Assembly: GCA_964463655.1 (NCBI GenBank)
Contig: CAYXDG010000023.1
Location: forward strand, 1-45,041
Source of the DNA: Halothece sp964463655
GTDB taxonomy: Bacteria; Cyanobacteriota; Cyanobacteriia; Cyanobacteriales; Rubidibacteraceae
DNA length: 45,041 bases
Reading direction: 5' to 3'
How positions within the stretch are numbered: the stretch's first letter is position 1; the number at the start of each line of letters is the position of its first letter. Below the pieces are notes generated by a model, which saw only the letters and a program-made list of their open reading frames with translations, did no database searches and was not told where the DNA came from. This document shows, piece by piece, positions 1 to 8,511 of the stretch. Position numbers and translations under genes: made by a program.

Positions 1-113
1 TAGTACCATCGGGAGGATGGGAATTCACGCTTGAGGAGCTAGTTGTAAGACTAGGATAGCACCGCCAAGAGCATCGCGCGCCCAAGAAGTCACCTAGCGT
101 GGCACTCCAATCA

Positions 114-494
114 TTAATTTGTCACACCCGAAGCGCAATTAGAACCAATGCGCTTCTTAGGTGTGTTTAATTTTTTAAAAGCCCAATGATGAATCAAGAT
201 ATTAGAATTTGTAGTGTGTCCGTTAGGAAAGGTCATATTTAGGGTTAACGGGTCATCTGGATCAGTGGGCAGGTCAACGACTTGTTTTTCGCCTGTGGAA
301 GTGGTTTCAACAAGGACAGGTTTTCGGTTTTTAACTTTTCCTCCACTACTGTCAATATAGACAACAATATTGTTAGGATGAATGTCTTGGATTAATTGCA
401 GAAAAGCGCGATCGCTGCCTCCTCTTTTCAATTCTAGTTTACCATTGATTTCGGTAACACTGCTATTAACGGTATCGCCAACACCGAAATGCAA
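114..494 (-). CDS. unrecognised 126-residue protein, possibly a gene remnant
   Basis: I do not recognise this protein. The only available start is TTG at 494, 9 bases after the stop of the glycosyltransferase gene upstream of it on the same strand, and no clear ribosome binding site precedes it. The product has no signal peptide or membrane segment; it contains a beta-type stretch (NIVVYIDSSGG), an acidic turn (TDPDDP) and ends in HHWAFKKLN followed by a Lys/Arg-rich tail. It may be the C-terminal part of a longer protein that has lost its beginning, or a small cyanobacterial protein co-transcribed with the glycosyltransferase. Codon use is like that of the neighbours, and a HIP1 octamer lies inside it. 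Confidence 0.35.
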   Translation of the reverse strand: MHFGVGDTVNSSVTEINGKLELKRGGSDRAFLQLIQDIHPNNIVVYIDSSGGKVKNRKPVLVETTSTGEKQVVDLPTDPDDPLTLNMTFPNGHTTNSNILIHHWAFKKLNTPKKRIGSNCASGVTN

Positions 495-503
495 AAAAAC
501 TTT

Positions 504-1451
504 TTATTTAGATTTATAATTTTGTTTTCTTAAATTAATTTGAATGTCTTCCATTAATCTGCGGTTGGCTGCTAATAAGTCCGCAATTAAACCAAACACC
601 CACAATTGAAATCCAATTAAAATTAAAATTGCTGTGAGAATTAAACTGGGAATGCGAGTTCTTTCAGTTCCCAGAAAGAAGAAAGTCAGCCAACGCACCC
701 CTAATAAAAAACCAAGACTAAAGGGAATTGAACCGACAATCATAAAGAAACGAAGCGGCTTATACAACATAAAAATTCTAAGAATTGTTGTCATTGACCG
801 CAAGATATAAATGGGGGTACTTTTAACTAATCGAGAGGGTCTTAAATCGCCATTTACCCGCACGGGAACCGATGTAATTGCCATTCCTTTTTGACCTGCT
901 TGGATAATCGTTTCTAAAGTGTAAGTGTAGTTATCAAACACATTAATTTGCAGTGCTGCTTCTCGACTAAAAGCACGAAACCCACTTGGTGCATCGGGAA
1001 TATTTGTATTGCTGGCTAAACGAACCACATAACTTCCTAGGCGTTGTAAGGCTTTTTTAATTGGAGAAAAGTGGGGAATTTTAAGAATAGGTCGCGCACC
1101 AACCACAATTTCTGCTTGTTCTAATAAAATCGGTTCAATCAGGTAGGGAATGTCATCAGCACAATATTGATTATCTGCATCTGTGTTAACAATAATATCA
1201 GCTTCAGCAGCTAAACTTGCTCTTAATCCTGTCATAAAAGCCTTTGCTAAGCCTTGATTTTTTGCATGACGGATAATGTGGTCAACTCCACAGGCTTTAG
1301 CAACTTCAACAGTATGATCGCGGCTGCCATCGTCAATAATTAGCCATTCTATCTCATCAACTCCAGGCAATTCACGGGGGAGGTCTGCTAAGGTTGCGCC
1401 GAGAGTTCCTTCTTCGTTGTAGCAAGGAATTTGTATAATTAGTTTGGTCAA
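504..1451 (-). CDS. family 2 glycosyltransferase, DPM1/GtrB-like membrane protein
   Basis: Transfers a sugar from a nucleotide-sugar donor, in this subfamily usually to a polyprenyl phosphate at the inner membrane. The N-terminal GT-A domain starts with IIQIPCYNEE, continues with LIIDDGSRD, and has the metal-binding NTDADNQY about 90 residues in; GFRAFSREA is also typical of the DPM1-like group. Two hydrophobic segments near the C-terminus (roughly residues 232-260 and 268-293) anchor it, as in GtrB/ArnC-type enzymes. The reading frame opens at GTG 1466, but AGGAGA at 1463-1458 lies just upstream of TTG 1451, which I therefore prefer; the protein is then 315 residues. The acceptor and sugar cannot be told from sequence. 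Confidence 0.85.
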   Translation of the reverse strand: MTKLIIQIPCYNEEGTLGATLADLPRELPGVDEIEWLIIDDGSRDHTVEVAKACGVDHIIRHAKNQGLAKAFMTGLRASLAAEADIIVNTDADNQYCADDIPYLIEPILLEQAEIVVGARPILKIPHFSPIKKALQRLGSYVVRLASNTNIPDAPSGFRAFSREAALQINVFDNYTYTLETIIQAGQKGMAITSVPVRVNGDLRPSRLVKSTPIYILRSMTTILRIFMLYKPLRFFMIVGSIPFSLGFLLGVRWLTFFFLGTERTRIPSLILTAILILIGFQLWVFGLIADLLAANRRLMEDIQINLRKQNYKSK

Positions 1452-1457
1452 ATTAAA

Positions 1458-1463
1458 TCTCCT
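1458..1463 (-). promoter_or_regulatory. ribosome binding site deciding the glycosyltransferase start
   Basis: AGGAGA on the minus strand, six bases before TTG 1451. It overlaps the codons following GTG 1466, so initiation at TTG 1451 is more likely than at the upstream GTG. Confidence 0.55.
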
Positions 1464-1485
1464 CACAAGCTATAAAGCTATCAAA

Positions 1486-1524
1486 GCGCGATTGCCGAAG
1501 GCAAGTGGCGGAGCCACATCGCGC
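1486..1524. repeat. compound palindrome with two internal hairpins
   Basis: Outer arms GCGCGAT (1486-1492) and ATCGCGC (1518-1524) enclose two perfect hairpins: TGCC-GAA-GGCA (1493-1503) and GTGGC-GGA-GCCAC (1505-1517), with a single A between them. Folded, this is a three-way junction. It sits between the divergent glycosyltransferase and metallophosphoesterase genes. It looks like a dispersed cyanobacterial palindromic repeat rather than a terminator, since no T-tract follows on either strand. Confidence 0.7.
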
Positions 1525-1650
1525 TCTTCTAGTCAAGTCCTGAAGTCATGCCATTTCACAGAGGACTTCTAAGCAGTCTTTGCACCAACATAATAAAAAA
1601 TTAAGATTTAAGATAGACTAGGATACAGTGCTTCAAAACCAATTAATGCC

Positions 1651-2799
1651 ATGAGCTTTAACTTTCGCTTCGGCATCGCCAGCGACCTCCATATTGCTGT
1701 CGAAGAAACCATCTTTCATCATCCTAAACGCTTTCATCTTGTGGAAGTGAGTATTCCGAGTTTCCAAAAAGTTGTTGAACATTTCAAAAGCCTTGATCTT
1801 GATTTTCTCTTACTCCCTGGAGACCTAACCCAAGATGGAGAACCGCAAAACCATCAATGGTTATCAGACTATTTGAAAACTCTTCCTTTTCCTGTTTATG
1901 TAATTCCAGGAAACCACGACATCCCGACAATTACGGGAGACAACCCAGGGAAACATCCTGCAATTCCCTATCAGAAATTTCCAGACTATTATTCCCATTG
2001 TGGTTATCAAAACACAGACCAGCTTTATTATACCACTGAACTGCGATCGGGTGTGCAATTAGTTGGGCTTAATTCTAATATTTTTGATAAAACGGGGAAA
2101 CAATTAGGCTGTCTTGATGAAGAACAATTTCAATGGTTAGAAAATTTATTACCGACCATTCAAGACCAATTTATCATTGTTATGGTTCATCATAATGTGA
2201 TTGAACATTTCCCTGGACAGGCTGATCATGCGATTTCCAGTCGCTATATGCTAGATAATGCCCCTCGTTTGAAAAAACTTTTAAATGCTTACAATGTGCG
2301 TTTAATTTTAACAGGTCATCTCCATGTCCAAGACATCGCAAAAGAAGGGAATTTATATGAAATCACAACAGGTTCTATGGTGAGTTATCCTCATCCTTAT
2401 CGCGTCGTTGATGTGAGAGAAGAAACCAAGGGTCAAGTCGAGTTTGATATTCAATCTCATTGGGTGAAAACTATTCCTGGCTGGGATGACCTCCTGCATT
2501 TTTCTAAAGAATGGATGGGCGATCGAGCCTACCCATTTATGATGAGATTACTCACCAAACCACCTTTAAGTATTCCTGAAGAAGAAGCGAAACAATTTGT
2601 TCCTGAGTTACGATATTTCTGGGCAAAAATTGCTCAGGGAGATGCTGAGTTTTCTTTCCCGAATTTCCCGCCAAAAGTGCAAGTATTCTTTGAAAAATTC
2701 AGTGAAACGGAGAAATTAAAAGTTGAGAACATCAGCGATAATCACACTCGTTTGCAGTTTCCAACTTCTTCTCGAAAGGAAGAAACTGTCCTTAGATAA
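1651..2799 (+). CDS. calcineurin-like metallophosphoesterase, CpdA/Icc-like
   Basis: Cytoplasmic dinuclear-metal phosphoesterase of 382 residues. All five metal-binding blocks are visible in order: SDLH (11-14), GDLTQDG (57-63), GNHD (87-90), VHHN (179-182) and GHLHV (222-226). The core ends near residue 260; the remaining ~120 residues are an extension with alternating hydrophobic and charged segments and no recognised domain. The family includes 3',5'-cyclic AMP phosphodiesterases (CpdA), but many members act on other phosphoesters, so the substrate is open. ATG 1651 is used; a compound palindrome lies in the upstream intergenic region. A hairpin (2850-2866) follows the gene. Confidence 0.85.
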   Translation: MSFNFRFGIASDLHIAVEETIFHHPKRFHLVEVSIPSFQKVVEHFKSLDLDFLLLPGDLTQDGEPQNHQWLSDYLKTLPFPVYVIPGNHDIPTITGDNPGKHPAIPYQKFPDYYSHCGYQNTDQLYYTTELRSGVQLVGLNSNIFDKTGKQLGCLDEEQFQWLENLLPTIQDQFIIVMVHHNVIEHFPGQADHAISSRYMLDNAPRLKKLLNAYNVRLILTGHLHVQDIAKEGNLYEITTGSMVSYPHPYRVVDVREETKGQVEFDIQSHWVKTIPGWDDLLHFSKEWMGDRAYPFMMRLLTKPPLSIPEEEAKQFVPELRYFWAKIAQGDAEFSFPNFPPKVQVFFEKFSETEKLKVENISDNHTRLQFPTSSRKEETVLR

Positions 2800-2849
2800 G
2801 TGTTAATAATTTTGCCCATTTTCAATCATTAATAATTCGCATTTTGTCG

Positions 2850-2866
2850 GGTGGGCATTGCCCACC
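2850..2866. repeat. hairpin GGTGGGC-att-GCCCACC
   Basis: Perfect 7-bp stem with a three-base loop, 51 bases behind the metallophosphoesterase stop. The same arms recur at 2992-3008. There is no T-tract next to it, so transcription termination is uncertain. Confidence 0.6.
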
Positions 2867-2991
2867 TTTGAGCAATTAATAATTAATAAGTAATAATTTC
2901 GTTTCTCTGACTTAATGACAGAGACTGAGTTTGTTGAACGGAAAAGGGGAAATAGTCTCAAAAGCTATGCTTTAAGTTGGTTTTCAATTAT

Positions 2992-3008
2992 GGTGGGCTT
3001 TGCCCACC
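2992..3008. repeat. hairpin GGTGGGC-ttt-GCCCACC
   Basis: Second copy of the hairpin at 2850-2866 with identical arms and one changed loop base. It lies 10 bases beyond the stop of ycf54 on the minus strand, so the two copies bracket the space between convergent genes. Confidence 0.6.
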
Positions 3009-3017
3009 CGAAAAGAA

Positions 3018-3353
3018 TTAAGCAGTTGCTTCGGTTTCTAAAGAAGCTAACGGTTCAGGAATTTCATCAGAAGGCGCTTCAAAACTTCCCGTTAAAACGA
3101 ATTCTAAACGCAATTTCAACCAATTAATAAAATTAACATCGGTAGAAATAACTGCAACGGAAGGCTGAGGACATTTTTCTTTAACTTCCTTCATGCTAGG
3201 TGCTTCTAAAAAAGCAGGTTGTTTGACCAACCAAAAGTCAATTTCTTTGTTATGTTCTTTATAATAACGATACCGTTCTTCTAAGACTTCTTGGAACGGT
3301 TCTTCTTCTAAGAGGAATTTTTGGCTGGCTAAAAGGTAATAGTAGGTTTGCAT
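3018..3353 (-). CDS. ycf54: Ycf54 family protein, Mg-protoporphyrin ester cyclase factor
   Basis: Ycf54 is a small soluble protein that binds and stabilises the aerobic Mg-protoporphyrin IX monomethyl ester cyclase (AcsF/CycI), needed to form protochlorophyllide in cyanobacteria and plastids. The 111-residue product has the family's hallmark segments: the opening TYYYLLASQKFLLEEEP, the central EIDFWLVKQPAFL, the KCPQPSVAVIST block, and the LKLRLEFVLTGSFEAPS region, with the expected total length. It begins 6 bases after the pdxJ stop, so the two are probably co-transcribed. The last few residues (LASLETEATA) are a slightly longer tail than I would expect. Confidence 0.9.
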   Translation of the reverse strand: MQTYYYLLASQKFLLEEEPFQEVLEERYRYYKEHNKEIDFWLVKQPAFLEAPSMKEVKEKCPQPSVAVISTDVNFINWLKLRLEFVLTGSFEAPSDEIPEPLASLETEATA

Positions 3354-3359
3354 TGTTTT

Positions 3360-4097
3360 TTAATTCTTAATCAGCGACTTCATTTCACGGACAGCCCGTT
3401 CCAATCCTACCAAGACGGAACGGCTAATGATACTATGACCAATGTTAAGCTCTTCCATGCCGAAAATAGAAGCAACTGGAGAGACATTGCGATAAGTCAA
3501 GCCATGTCCTGCATTGACTCTTAAACCAAGGGAGAGGGCGCGATCGCAGCTTTCTTTCAAATGAGTTAATTCTGTTTCGCGATCGCCTTGTGTTTTCGCT
3601 TCTGCATAGCGTCCCGTGTGCAGTTCGATAAATTTGGCCCCTGTATCTGCTGCTGCTGTAATTTGGGTCAAATCAGGGTCAATAAACCAACTCACAGGAA
3701 TCCCCGCCCTTTGTAATTGTTCCACTATTTGGGTCATTTTGGCAACATCACCTGCTACATTTAATCCGCCTTCAGTGGTGACTTCCTCGCGCTTTTCTGG
3801 GACAATGGTGATATAATCGGGCTTGATGTCAAGGGCGATCGCGACCATTTCCGCAGTGGGAGCCATTTCTAAGTTTAAATGGGTTTGGACGGTTTCTCTC
3901 AACAAACGGACATCGCGGTCTTGGATGTGTCTGCGGTCTTCTCGTAAATGAACTGTAATCCCATCAGCACCGCCTAATTCCGCTAAAACGGCTGCTGCGA
4001 CTGGATCAGGTTCGATCGTGCGTCGTGCTTGTCGGACGGTTGCTACGTGGTCAATATTCACCCCAAGGGTAACAGGTTTGTGCTTGTCATTTGTCAT
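3360..4097 (-). CDS. pdxJ: pyridoxine 5'-phosphate synthase
   Basis: PdxJ condenses 3-amino-2-oxopropyl phosphate with 1-deoxyxylulose 5-phosphate to make pyridoxine 5'-phosphate, the last ring-forming step of DXP-dependent vitamin B6 synthesis. The 245-residue TIM barrel starts with VTLGVNIDHVATVRQAR and has the HLREDRRHI loop, the NLEMAPT strand, TIVPEKREE, and the C-terminal NAGHGLTYRNV and ELNIGHSII phosphate-binding parts. Length is normal. Cyanobacteria commonly use this route. The first codons are ATG-ACA-AAT-GAC-AAG, which is part of a low-complexity TTTGTCATTTGTCAT-type run, so the N-terminus appears to have been written by a repeat. ycf54 follows 6 bases later. Confidence 0.95.
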   Translation of the reverse strand: MTNDKHKPVTLGVNIDHVATVRQARRTIEPDPVAAAVLAELGGADGITVHLREDRRHIQDRDVRLLRETVQTHLNLEMAPTAEMVAIALDIKPDYITIVPEKREEVTTEGGLNVAGDVAKMTQIVEQLQRAGIPVSWFIDPDLTQITAAADTGAKFIELHTGRYAEAKTQGDRETELTHLKESCDRALSLGLRVNAGHGLTYRNVSPVASIFGMEELNIGHSIISRSVLVGLERAVREMKSLIKN

Positions 4098-4309
4098 TTT
4101 TTTGTTATTCTTTGAAACACCAGCTACAGTAATTATCCCACAAAGAAAACGCCATCATGGTTGTTTGATTCATGTGAACATTAAAGATGGCTATGATCGC
4201 TGTTTAACTGAATTGGCAGACAGAAATGATTATTAATGACCCTTTAAATGTGTCGGCTTGATCGTGATCGAGATAAAATTAAGTTAAGAAGTATCGTTGA
4301 GGAGAAACG

Positions 4310-5425
4310 ATGAGTAATCAACCCCTCGGTGTGGCGATCGTAGGAACAGGGTTTGGCAAAAAAGTCCATATCCCTGTATTTCAAATTCATGAGGAAACCC
4401 AGCCTGTGGCGGTGTATAATCGCAGTTTAGAAAAAGCCCGCGCGATCGCCCAAGAAAATGAGATTCCTCATGCAACCAGCGAGTTTGAAACCTTGCTTTC
4501 CCTTCCTGATGTGGATGCGGTGAGCATTTCCACTCCGCCTTTTTTACACTATGACATGGCAAAAGCAGCGATCAATGCAGGGAAACATCTTCTCCTCGAA
4601 AAACCCTTAAACTTAAACGCAGCAGAAACCCGCGCACTTTATCATCTCGCTAAAGAAAAAGGAGTTGTCGCAGCCAGTGACTTTGAATTTCGCTGCGTTC
4701 CCGAATGGCAACTCCTCGCAGAATACTTACAAAATGATTATGTGGGGAAAAAGCGTCTGGTGAAAATTGATTGGGTGTTGGGAAGACGAGCAACCCCCGA
4801 GGGAAGTTGGAGTTGGTACGGGCAAAAAGACAAAGGAGGGGGTGCGTTGGGTGCGGTTGGCTCTCATGCCTTTGATTATATCAATTGGCTGTTTGGGAGC
4901 GTAAATCGCTTGTGTGCTAAACTATCAACGGCGATTACTGAACGTCCTGATCCGAGTGAAGAGGGGAAATTAAAACCCGTTGATTCTGATGATACCTGTT
5001 TACTGATGCTAGACTTGGCAGATGGAACACCCTGTCAGTTAACGATTAGTTCCGTTGCATATCAGGGAAGGGGACATTGGATCGAAGTATACGGCGATCG
5101 CGGGACAATTGTTTTAGGCAGTGGTAACCTAAAAGATTATATTCATGGCTTCCGCTTTTTAGCAGCACCCGCTGGAGAAGAACTTTCCGAGGTTTTCGTT
5201 CCCCAACATCTTAGCTTTCCCAAAGTGTATCAGGAAGGACGGATCGCCCCTGTGTTGCGTCTTGTAGATTATTGGGTGAAAGCGATTAAACATCACAAAC
5301 CCATGATTCCTTCCTTGCGAGAAGGGGTTTATTCTCAATTGTTGATGGATTTAACCCACCAATCCCACGAACAGCAGTGCTGGGTGGATGTGCCTGATTT
5401 TGAGCAGTTTTTAAACCATGTTTAG
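4310..5425 (+). CDS. Gfo/Idh/MocA family oxidoreductase
   Basis: NAD(P)-dependent dehydrogenase fold of 371 residues. The Rossmann nucleotide-binding motif is at the N-terminus (AIVGTGFGKKVH, about residues 9-20) and the family signature EKPLNLN lies near residue 97; GGGALGAVGSHAFDYINWL in the middle forms part of the substrate-binding sheet. Members oxidise or epimerise sugars, inositols or biliverdin; nothing in the sequence or neighbours fixes the substrate here. The start ATG is preceded by a strong GAGGAGA five bases upstream. The gene stands alone, divergent from pdxJ and convergent with the alpha/beta hydrolase whose stop is 11 bases away. Confidence 0.85.
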   Translation: MSNQPLGVAIVGTGFGKKVHIPVFQIHEETQPVAVYNRSLEKARAIAQENEIPHATSEFETLLSLPDVDAVSISTPPFLHYDMAKAAINAGKHLLLEKPLNLNAAETRALYHLAKEKGVVAASDFEFRCVPEWQLLAEYLQNDYVGKKRLVKIDWVLGRRATPEGSWSWYGQKDKGGGALGAVGSHAFDYINWLFGSVNRLCAKLSTAITERPDPSEEGKLKPVDSDDTCLLMLDLADGTPCQLTISSVAYQGRGHWIEVYGDRGTIVLGSGNLKDYIHGFRFLAAPAGEELSEVFVPQHLSFPKVYQEGRIAPVLRLVDYWVKAIKHHKPMIPSLREGVYSQLLMDLTHQSHEQQCWVDVPDFEQFLNHV

Positions 5426-5436
5426 ACATTAAATAA

Positions 5437-6285
5437 TTAATTAGACCGAACTTCTAACCTTAAAAAGTCTCTGACTTTCTCTAAATAACTCGGTGCATCT
5501 TCCAACATTGGAAAATGAGCAGTTTGTGGTAACTCAAAATACTCAATATAATTCGAGTTCAAACTAGCTGCTTTCCGTGCTAACCTTGTGGGAATAATAA
5601 TATCTTTTTCCCCAGCCACTAATAAAGTCGGTACAGAAACCTGTGCAAATGCTTCTGGCATCACTATTGCTGCTTGTTCACTAACTGCCGTATAAATGGT
5701 TCCTGCTGCTGCTGCTTCATCTGCGAGTAAATAATCCTCCAAAAAGGCTTTTCTTTCTTCTGCTGGAATGGAACGATGGAGAAATCTTGCCATAAATAAG
5801 CGATCTATTTCTGGGACAGTAGAAAACCAATTAAACCGCAACTTTACCACATAGCTTCCTGCTAGATGAAACAGTTTAAACGTAATCGGATTATATTCAA
5901 AAATTCCACTACAAGTTAAAATGGCTTGCTTCACTTTTTCAGGGTAGCGAATTAAAAATAAGGTCGCTAAAGAAGCGCCCATTGAATGAGCATTCAGATA
6001 AACTTCTTTCAGATTTAGTTTTTCTAAAAGCAGGGCTAAGTCTTCAGCGTATGCTTCCATTTCATAAGACACTTGATGCTCATTGGACAAACGAGAGCGC
6101 CCAAACCCTCTGAGATCGTATAATAAACAATCAAAGCGATCGCTCAGCGCTGTGGCGGTACTTTTCCAATAGCGTCCAGACCCGCCCCAGCCATGTATAA
6201 ACACTAACACAGGTTTTTCTGTGCCATCATTAGGCTGACAAACCCATTCATAGTAATGGTCAATCCCTCGAATATTAATCATCAT
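5437..6285 (-). CDS. alpha/beta hydrolase, catalytically complete
   Basis: Single-domain alpha/beta hydrolase of about 282 residues. The oxyanion region VFIHGWGGSGRYW, the nucleophile elbow AHSMGAS, the acid in VAGEKDIIIP and the histidine in TAHFPMLED are all present, so the catalytic triad is intact. An Ala replaces the first Gly of G-x-S-x-G, which is tolerated in this family. The frame opens at TTG 6315, but two adjacent ATGs (6285, 6282) precede the conserved part; I choose 6285 without clear support from a ribosome binding site. It lies 57 bases downstream of leuA on the same strand. Substrate unknown. Confidence 0.8.
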   Translation of the reverse strand: MMINIRGIDHYYEWVCQPNDGTEKPVLVFIHGWGGSGRYWKSTATALSDRFDCLLYDLRGFGRSRLSNEHQVSYEMEAYAEDLALLLEKLNLKEVYLNAHSMGASLATLFLIRYPEKVKQAILTCSGIFEYNPITFKLFHLAGSYVVKLRFNWFSTVPEIDRLFMARFLHRSIPAEERKAFLEDYLLADEAAAAGTIYTAVSEQAAIVMPEAFAQVSVPTLLVAGEKDIIIPTRLARKAASLNSNYIEYFELPQTAHFPMLEDAPSYLEKVRDFLRLEVRSN

Positions 6286-6342
6286 CAGATTCAGTAAATT
6301 GACAATCCCTAACAATGATAGACGATCGCGCTGCCAAGAAAT

Positions 6343-7950
6343 TTACTGCACTGCGGTTGCTGTTTGAGGATTGAGTTTGTTTCCTTCCTGTAGCGCAGCA
6401 GAGAGGCGATTCAAGGCGTTAACATAAGCCTGTGCAGATGCGACAATAATGTCAGTATTGGCTGCATGACCCGAGTAAACATTGCCCTCATGACGTAAGC
6501 GAATGGTCACCTCCCCGATCGCGTCAATTCCTTCTGTAACAGATTTTACAGAATATTCGATTAATTCATTGGGAACTTTCACGACACGATTAATCGCCAT
6601 ATAAACAGCATCCACAGGACCAGTCCCGATCGCCGCGTCGGTTAATTCTTTCCCGCTTGGTGTGCGTATGGTCACAGTAGCTGTGGGATGAGCATGATCG
6701 CCACAAGAAACCTGAACTAATTCTAGCCCAAAGATGTTCGGCGCTTGTTGGCTTTCGTCATTGGCGATCGCTTCTAAATCCCAATCGGTGACAACTTTTT
6801 TCTTATCTGCTAAGTCTTTGAAGCGCAAAAAGGCTTTATTTAACTCGGTTTCAGACAACTCATATCCTAATTCTCGCAGACGAGTGCTAAAGGCGTTGCG
6901 TCCTGAATGTTTTCCCAGTACAATCTGATTGCTTGTCCAACCGATGGATTCTGCATCCATGATTTCGTAGGTTTGCTTATGTTTGAGAACACCATCTTGG
7001 TGAATTCCTGATTCATGGGAAAAGGCATTCCCTCCCACGATCGCTTTGTTCGGTTGAATGGGCATTCCTGTGAGGTTAGAAACCAGACGGGAGGTTTTAT
7101 AAATCTCTTTGGTGTTGATATTTGTCAGGGGTTCTTCTGATTCGGGGTCGCGTCCCAAGAAAGGATTGTAGAATTGACGACGGACATGAAGCGCCATCAC
7201 CAACTCTTCTAGGGCTGCATTGCCAGCACGTTCGCCAATGCCATTAATGGTACATTCTAACTGTCTTGCACCATTTTGTACAGCCGAGAGGAAGTTTGCC
7301 ACAGCTAACCCCAGATCATTATGTCCATGAACAGAAATCACCACTTTTTCAATATTGGAGACATTTTCTTTCAATCCTCGAATCAGCGCCCCAAATTCTT
7401 CAGGGGTGGTGTATCCTACGGTATCAGGGATATTAACGGTTGTCGCTCCTGCTGCGATCGCGGTTTCAATCACTTGATACAAAAAGCTAGGATCAGATCG
7501 TCCAGCGTCTTCTGCGGAAAATTCTACATCATCAGTAAAGGTTTTCGCGTATCCCACCATTTTGGGAATAATCTCTAAGACTTCTTCTCGGGTCTTCCGC
7601 AGTTTATACTCTAAATGGATGTCTGAGGTGGCGATAAAGGTATGAATGCGTCCTTTTGCTGCGGGTTTGATCGCTTCTCCTGCTGCTTTAATATCACATT
7701 CTATGGCTCGGGCTAAGGCGCAAATAGTGGGGCCATCTTTTGTTCCCACATTTTCCGCGATGGACTTCACCGCTTCAAAATCTCCAACACTGGAGTAAGG
7801 AAACCCTGCTTCAATCACATCCACACCCAAGCGAGACAAAGCGCGAGCAATGGTCAATTTTTCATCAGCGTTGAGGGTTGCTCCTGGAGACTGTTCGCCA
7901 TCGCGCAAGGTCGTATCAAATATTATAATCCGATCGTGTTCTTGACTCAT
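6343..7950 (-). CDS. leuA: 2-isopropylmalate synthase
   Basis: LeuA condenses acetyl-CoA with 2-oxoisovalerate, the committed step of leucine synthesis. The 535-residue protein opens with IIIFDTTLRDGEQSPGA, the metal/substrate motif of DRE-TIM metallolyases, continues with the SVHGHNDLGLAVAN metal-binding block, and carries GGNAFSHESGIHQDGVLK and VLGKHSGRNAF. The C-terminal ~130 residues form the LeuA dimer regulatory domain that binds leucine for feedback inhibition (GTGPVDAVYMAIN is visible). Length is normal for a bacterial enzyme. A NYN-domain gene lies 45 bases upstream and a hydrolase 57 bases downstream on the same strand, so it may be part of a three-gene transcript. Confidence 0.96.
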   Translation of the reverse strand: MSQEHDRIIIFDTTLRDGEQSPGATLNADEKLTIARALSRLGVDVIEAGFPYSSVGDFEAVKSIAENVGTKDGPTICALARAIECDIKAAGEAIKPAAKGRIHTFIATSDIHLEYKLRKTREEVLEIIPKMVGYAKTFTDDVEFSAEDAGRSDPSFLYQVIETAIAAGATTVNIPDTVGYTTPEEFGALIRGLKENVSNIEKVVISVHGHNDLGLAVANFLSAVQNGARQLECTINGIGERAGNAALEELVMALHVRRQFYNPFLGRDPESEEPLTNINTKEIYKTSRLVSNLTGMPIQPNKAIVGGNAFSHESGIHQDGVLKHKQTYEIMDAESIGWTSNQIVLGKHSGRNAFSTRLRELGYELSETELNKAFLRFKDLADKKKVVTDWDLEAIANDESQQAPNIFGLELVQVSCGDHAHPTATVTIRTPSGKELTDAAIGTGPVDAVYMAINRVVKVPNELIEYSVKSVTEGIDAIGEVTIRLRHEGNVYSGHAANTDIIVASAQAYVNALNRLSAALQEGNKLNPQTATAVQ

Positions 7951-7995
7951 AAGATTTTTTTCTAAGCAATTAAATACACTGTCTGGTTTTCAATT

Positions 7996-8511
7996 TTAAT
8001 CGATTTTTTCAATACTTTCTCGAATCTCATTCAAATCGATATACCTGTCAGTTGCGTTTCGCAGTTCTCGTGCTATCATCCCTTCTGTGGAGACAACTGT
8101 AATGTGAGTATTTTTAGAGCGCAAAAGCTCGATCGCCCGTTCAAAATCTCCATCCCCACTAAACAGGATAACCCGATTATACTGTTCAACGGTATTAAAC
8201 ATATCAATGACAATTTCAATATCCAAGTTGGCTTTTTGGGAATAGCGCCCTGAAACATCATCATAATATTCCTTTAATATTTTTGTGCGAACCGTATAAC
8301 CTAAACTAATCAACGCATCGCGAAACCCTCTTTGATCTTGAGAATCTTTTAATCCTGTGTACCAAAACGCATTCACAAAACTCACTGTCGGTTCATTTTT
8401 AAAGTGATCTAAGACTCTTCTAGGATCAAAAAACCAACCATTTTTCTGTTGTGCATAAAACATATTATTTCCGTCCACAAAAATAGAAAGACGGTTCAGA
8501 TTGCAATTCAT
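7996..8511 (-). CDS. NYN domain protein, LabA/DUF88 family
   Basis: NYN domains are PIN-like nuclease folds with a cluster of acidic residues that coordinate metal for RNA cleavage. In this 171-residue protein the acidic sites appear as FVDGNNMFYA at the N-terminus, NLDIEIVIDMF in the middle and FSGDGDFERAIELL further on, followed by the family's ending DRYIDLNEI. Cyanobacterial relatives include LabA, linked to circadian gene expression, but orthology cannot be decided here. A clear paralogue lies at 39730-40350 in this window. It precedes leuA by 45 bases on the same strand. Confidence 0.85.
   Translation of the reverse strand: MNCNLNRLSIFVDGNNMFYAQQKNGWFFDPRRVLDHFKNEPTVSFVNAFWYTGLKDSQDQRGFRDALISLGYTVRTKILKEYYDDVSGRYSQKANLDIEIVIDMFNTVEQYNRVILFSGDGDFERAIELLRSKNTHITVVSTEGMIARELRNATDRYIDLNEIRESIEKID

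Noticed and set aside
1..59. Possible C-terminal end of a rightward gene entering from the left edge (18 codons to TAG at 57-59)
   Set aside because: Too short to recognise and no supporting motif; could be chance.
2915..3127. 70-residue ORF on the plus strand
   Set aside because: Overlaps the 3' end of ycf54 on the other strand, runs through a palindrome, and has no family-like pattern.
4018..4236. 72-residue ORF starting inside pdxJ on the opposite strand
   Set aside because: More than a third is antisense to pdxJ, with no ribosome binding site or recognisable domain.
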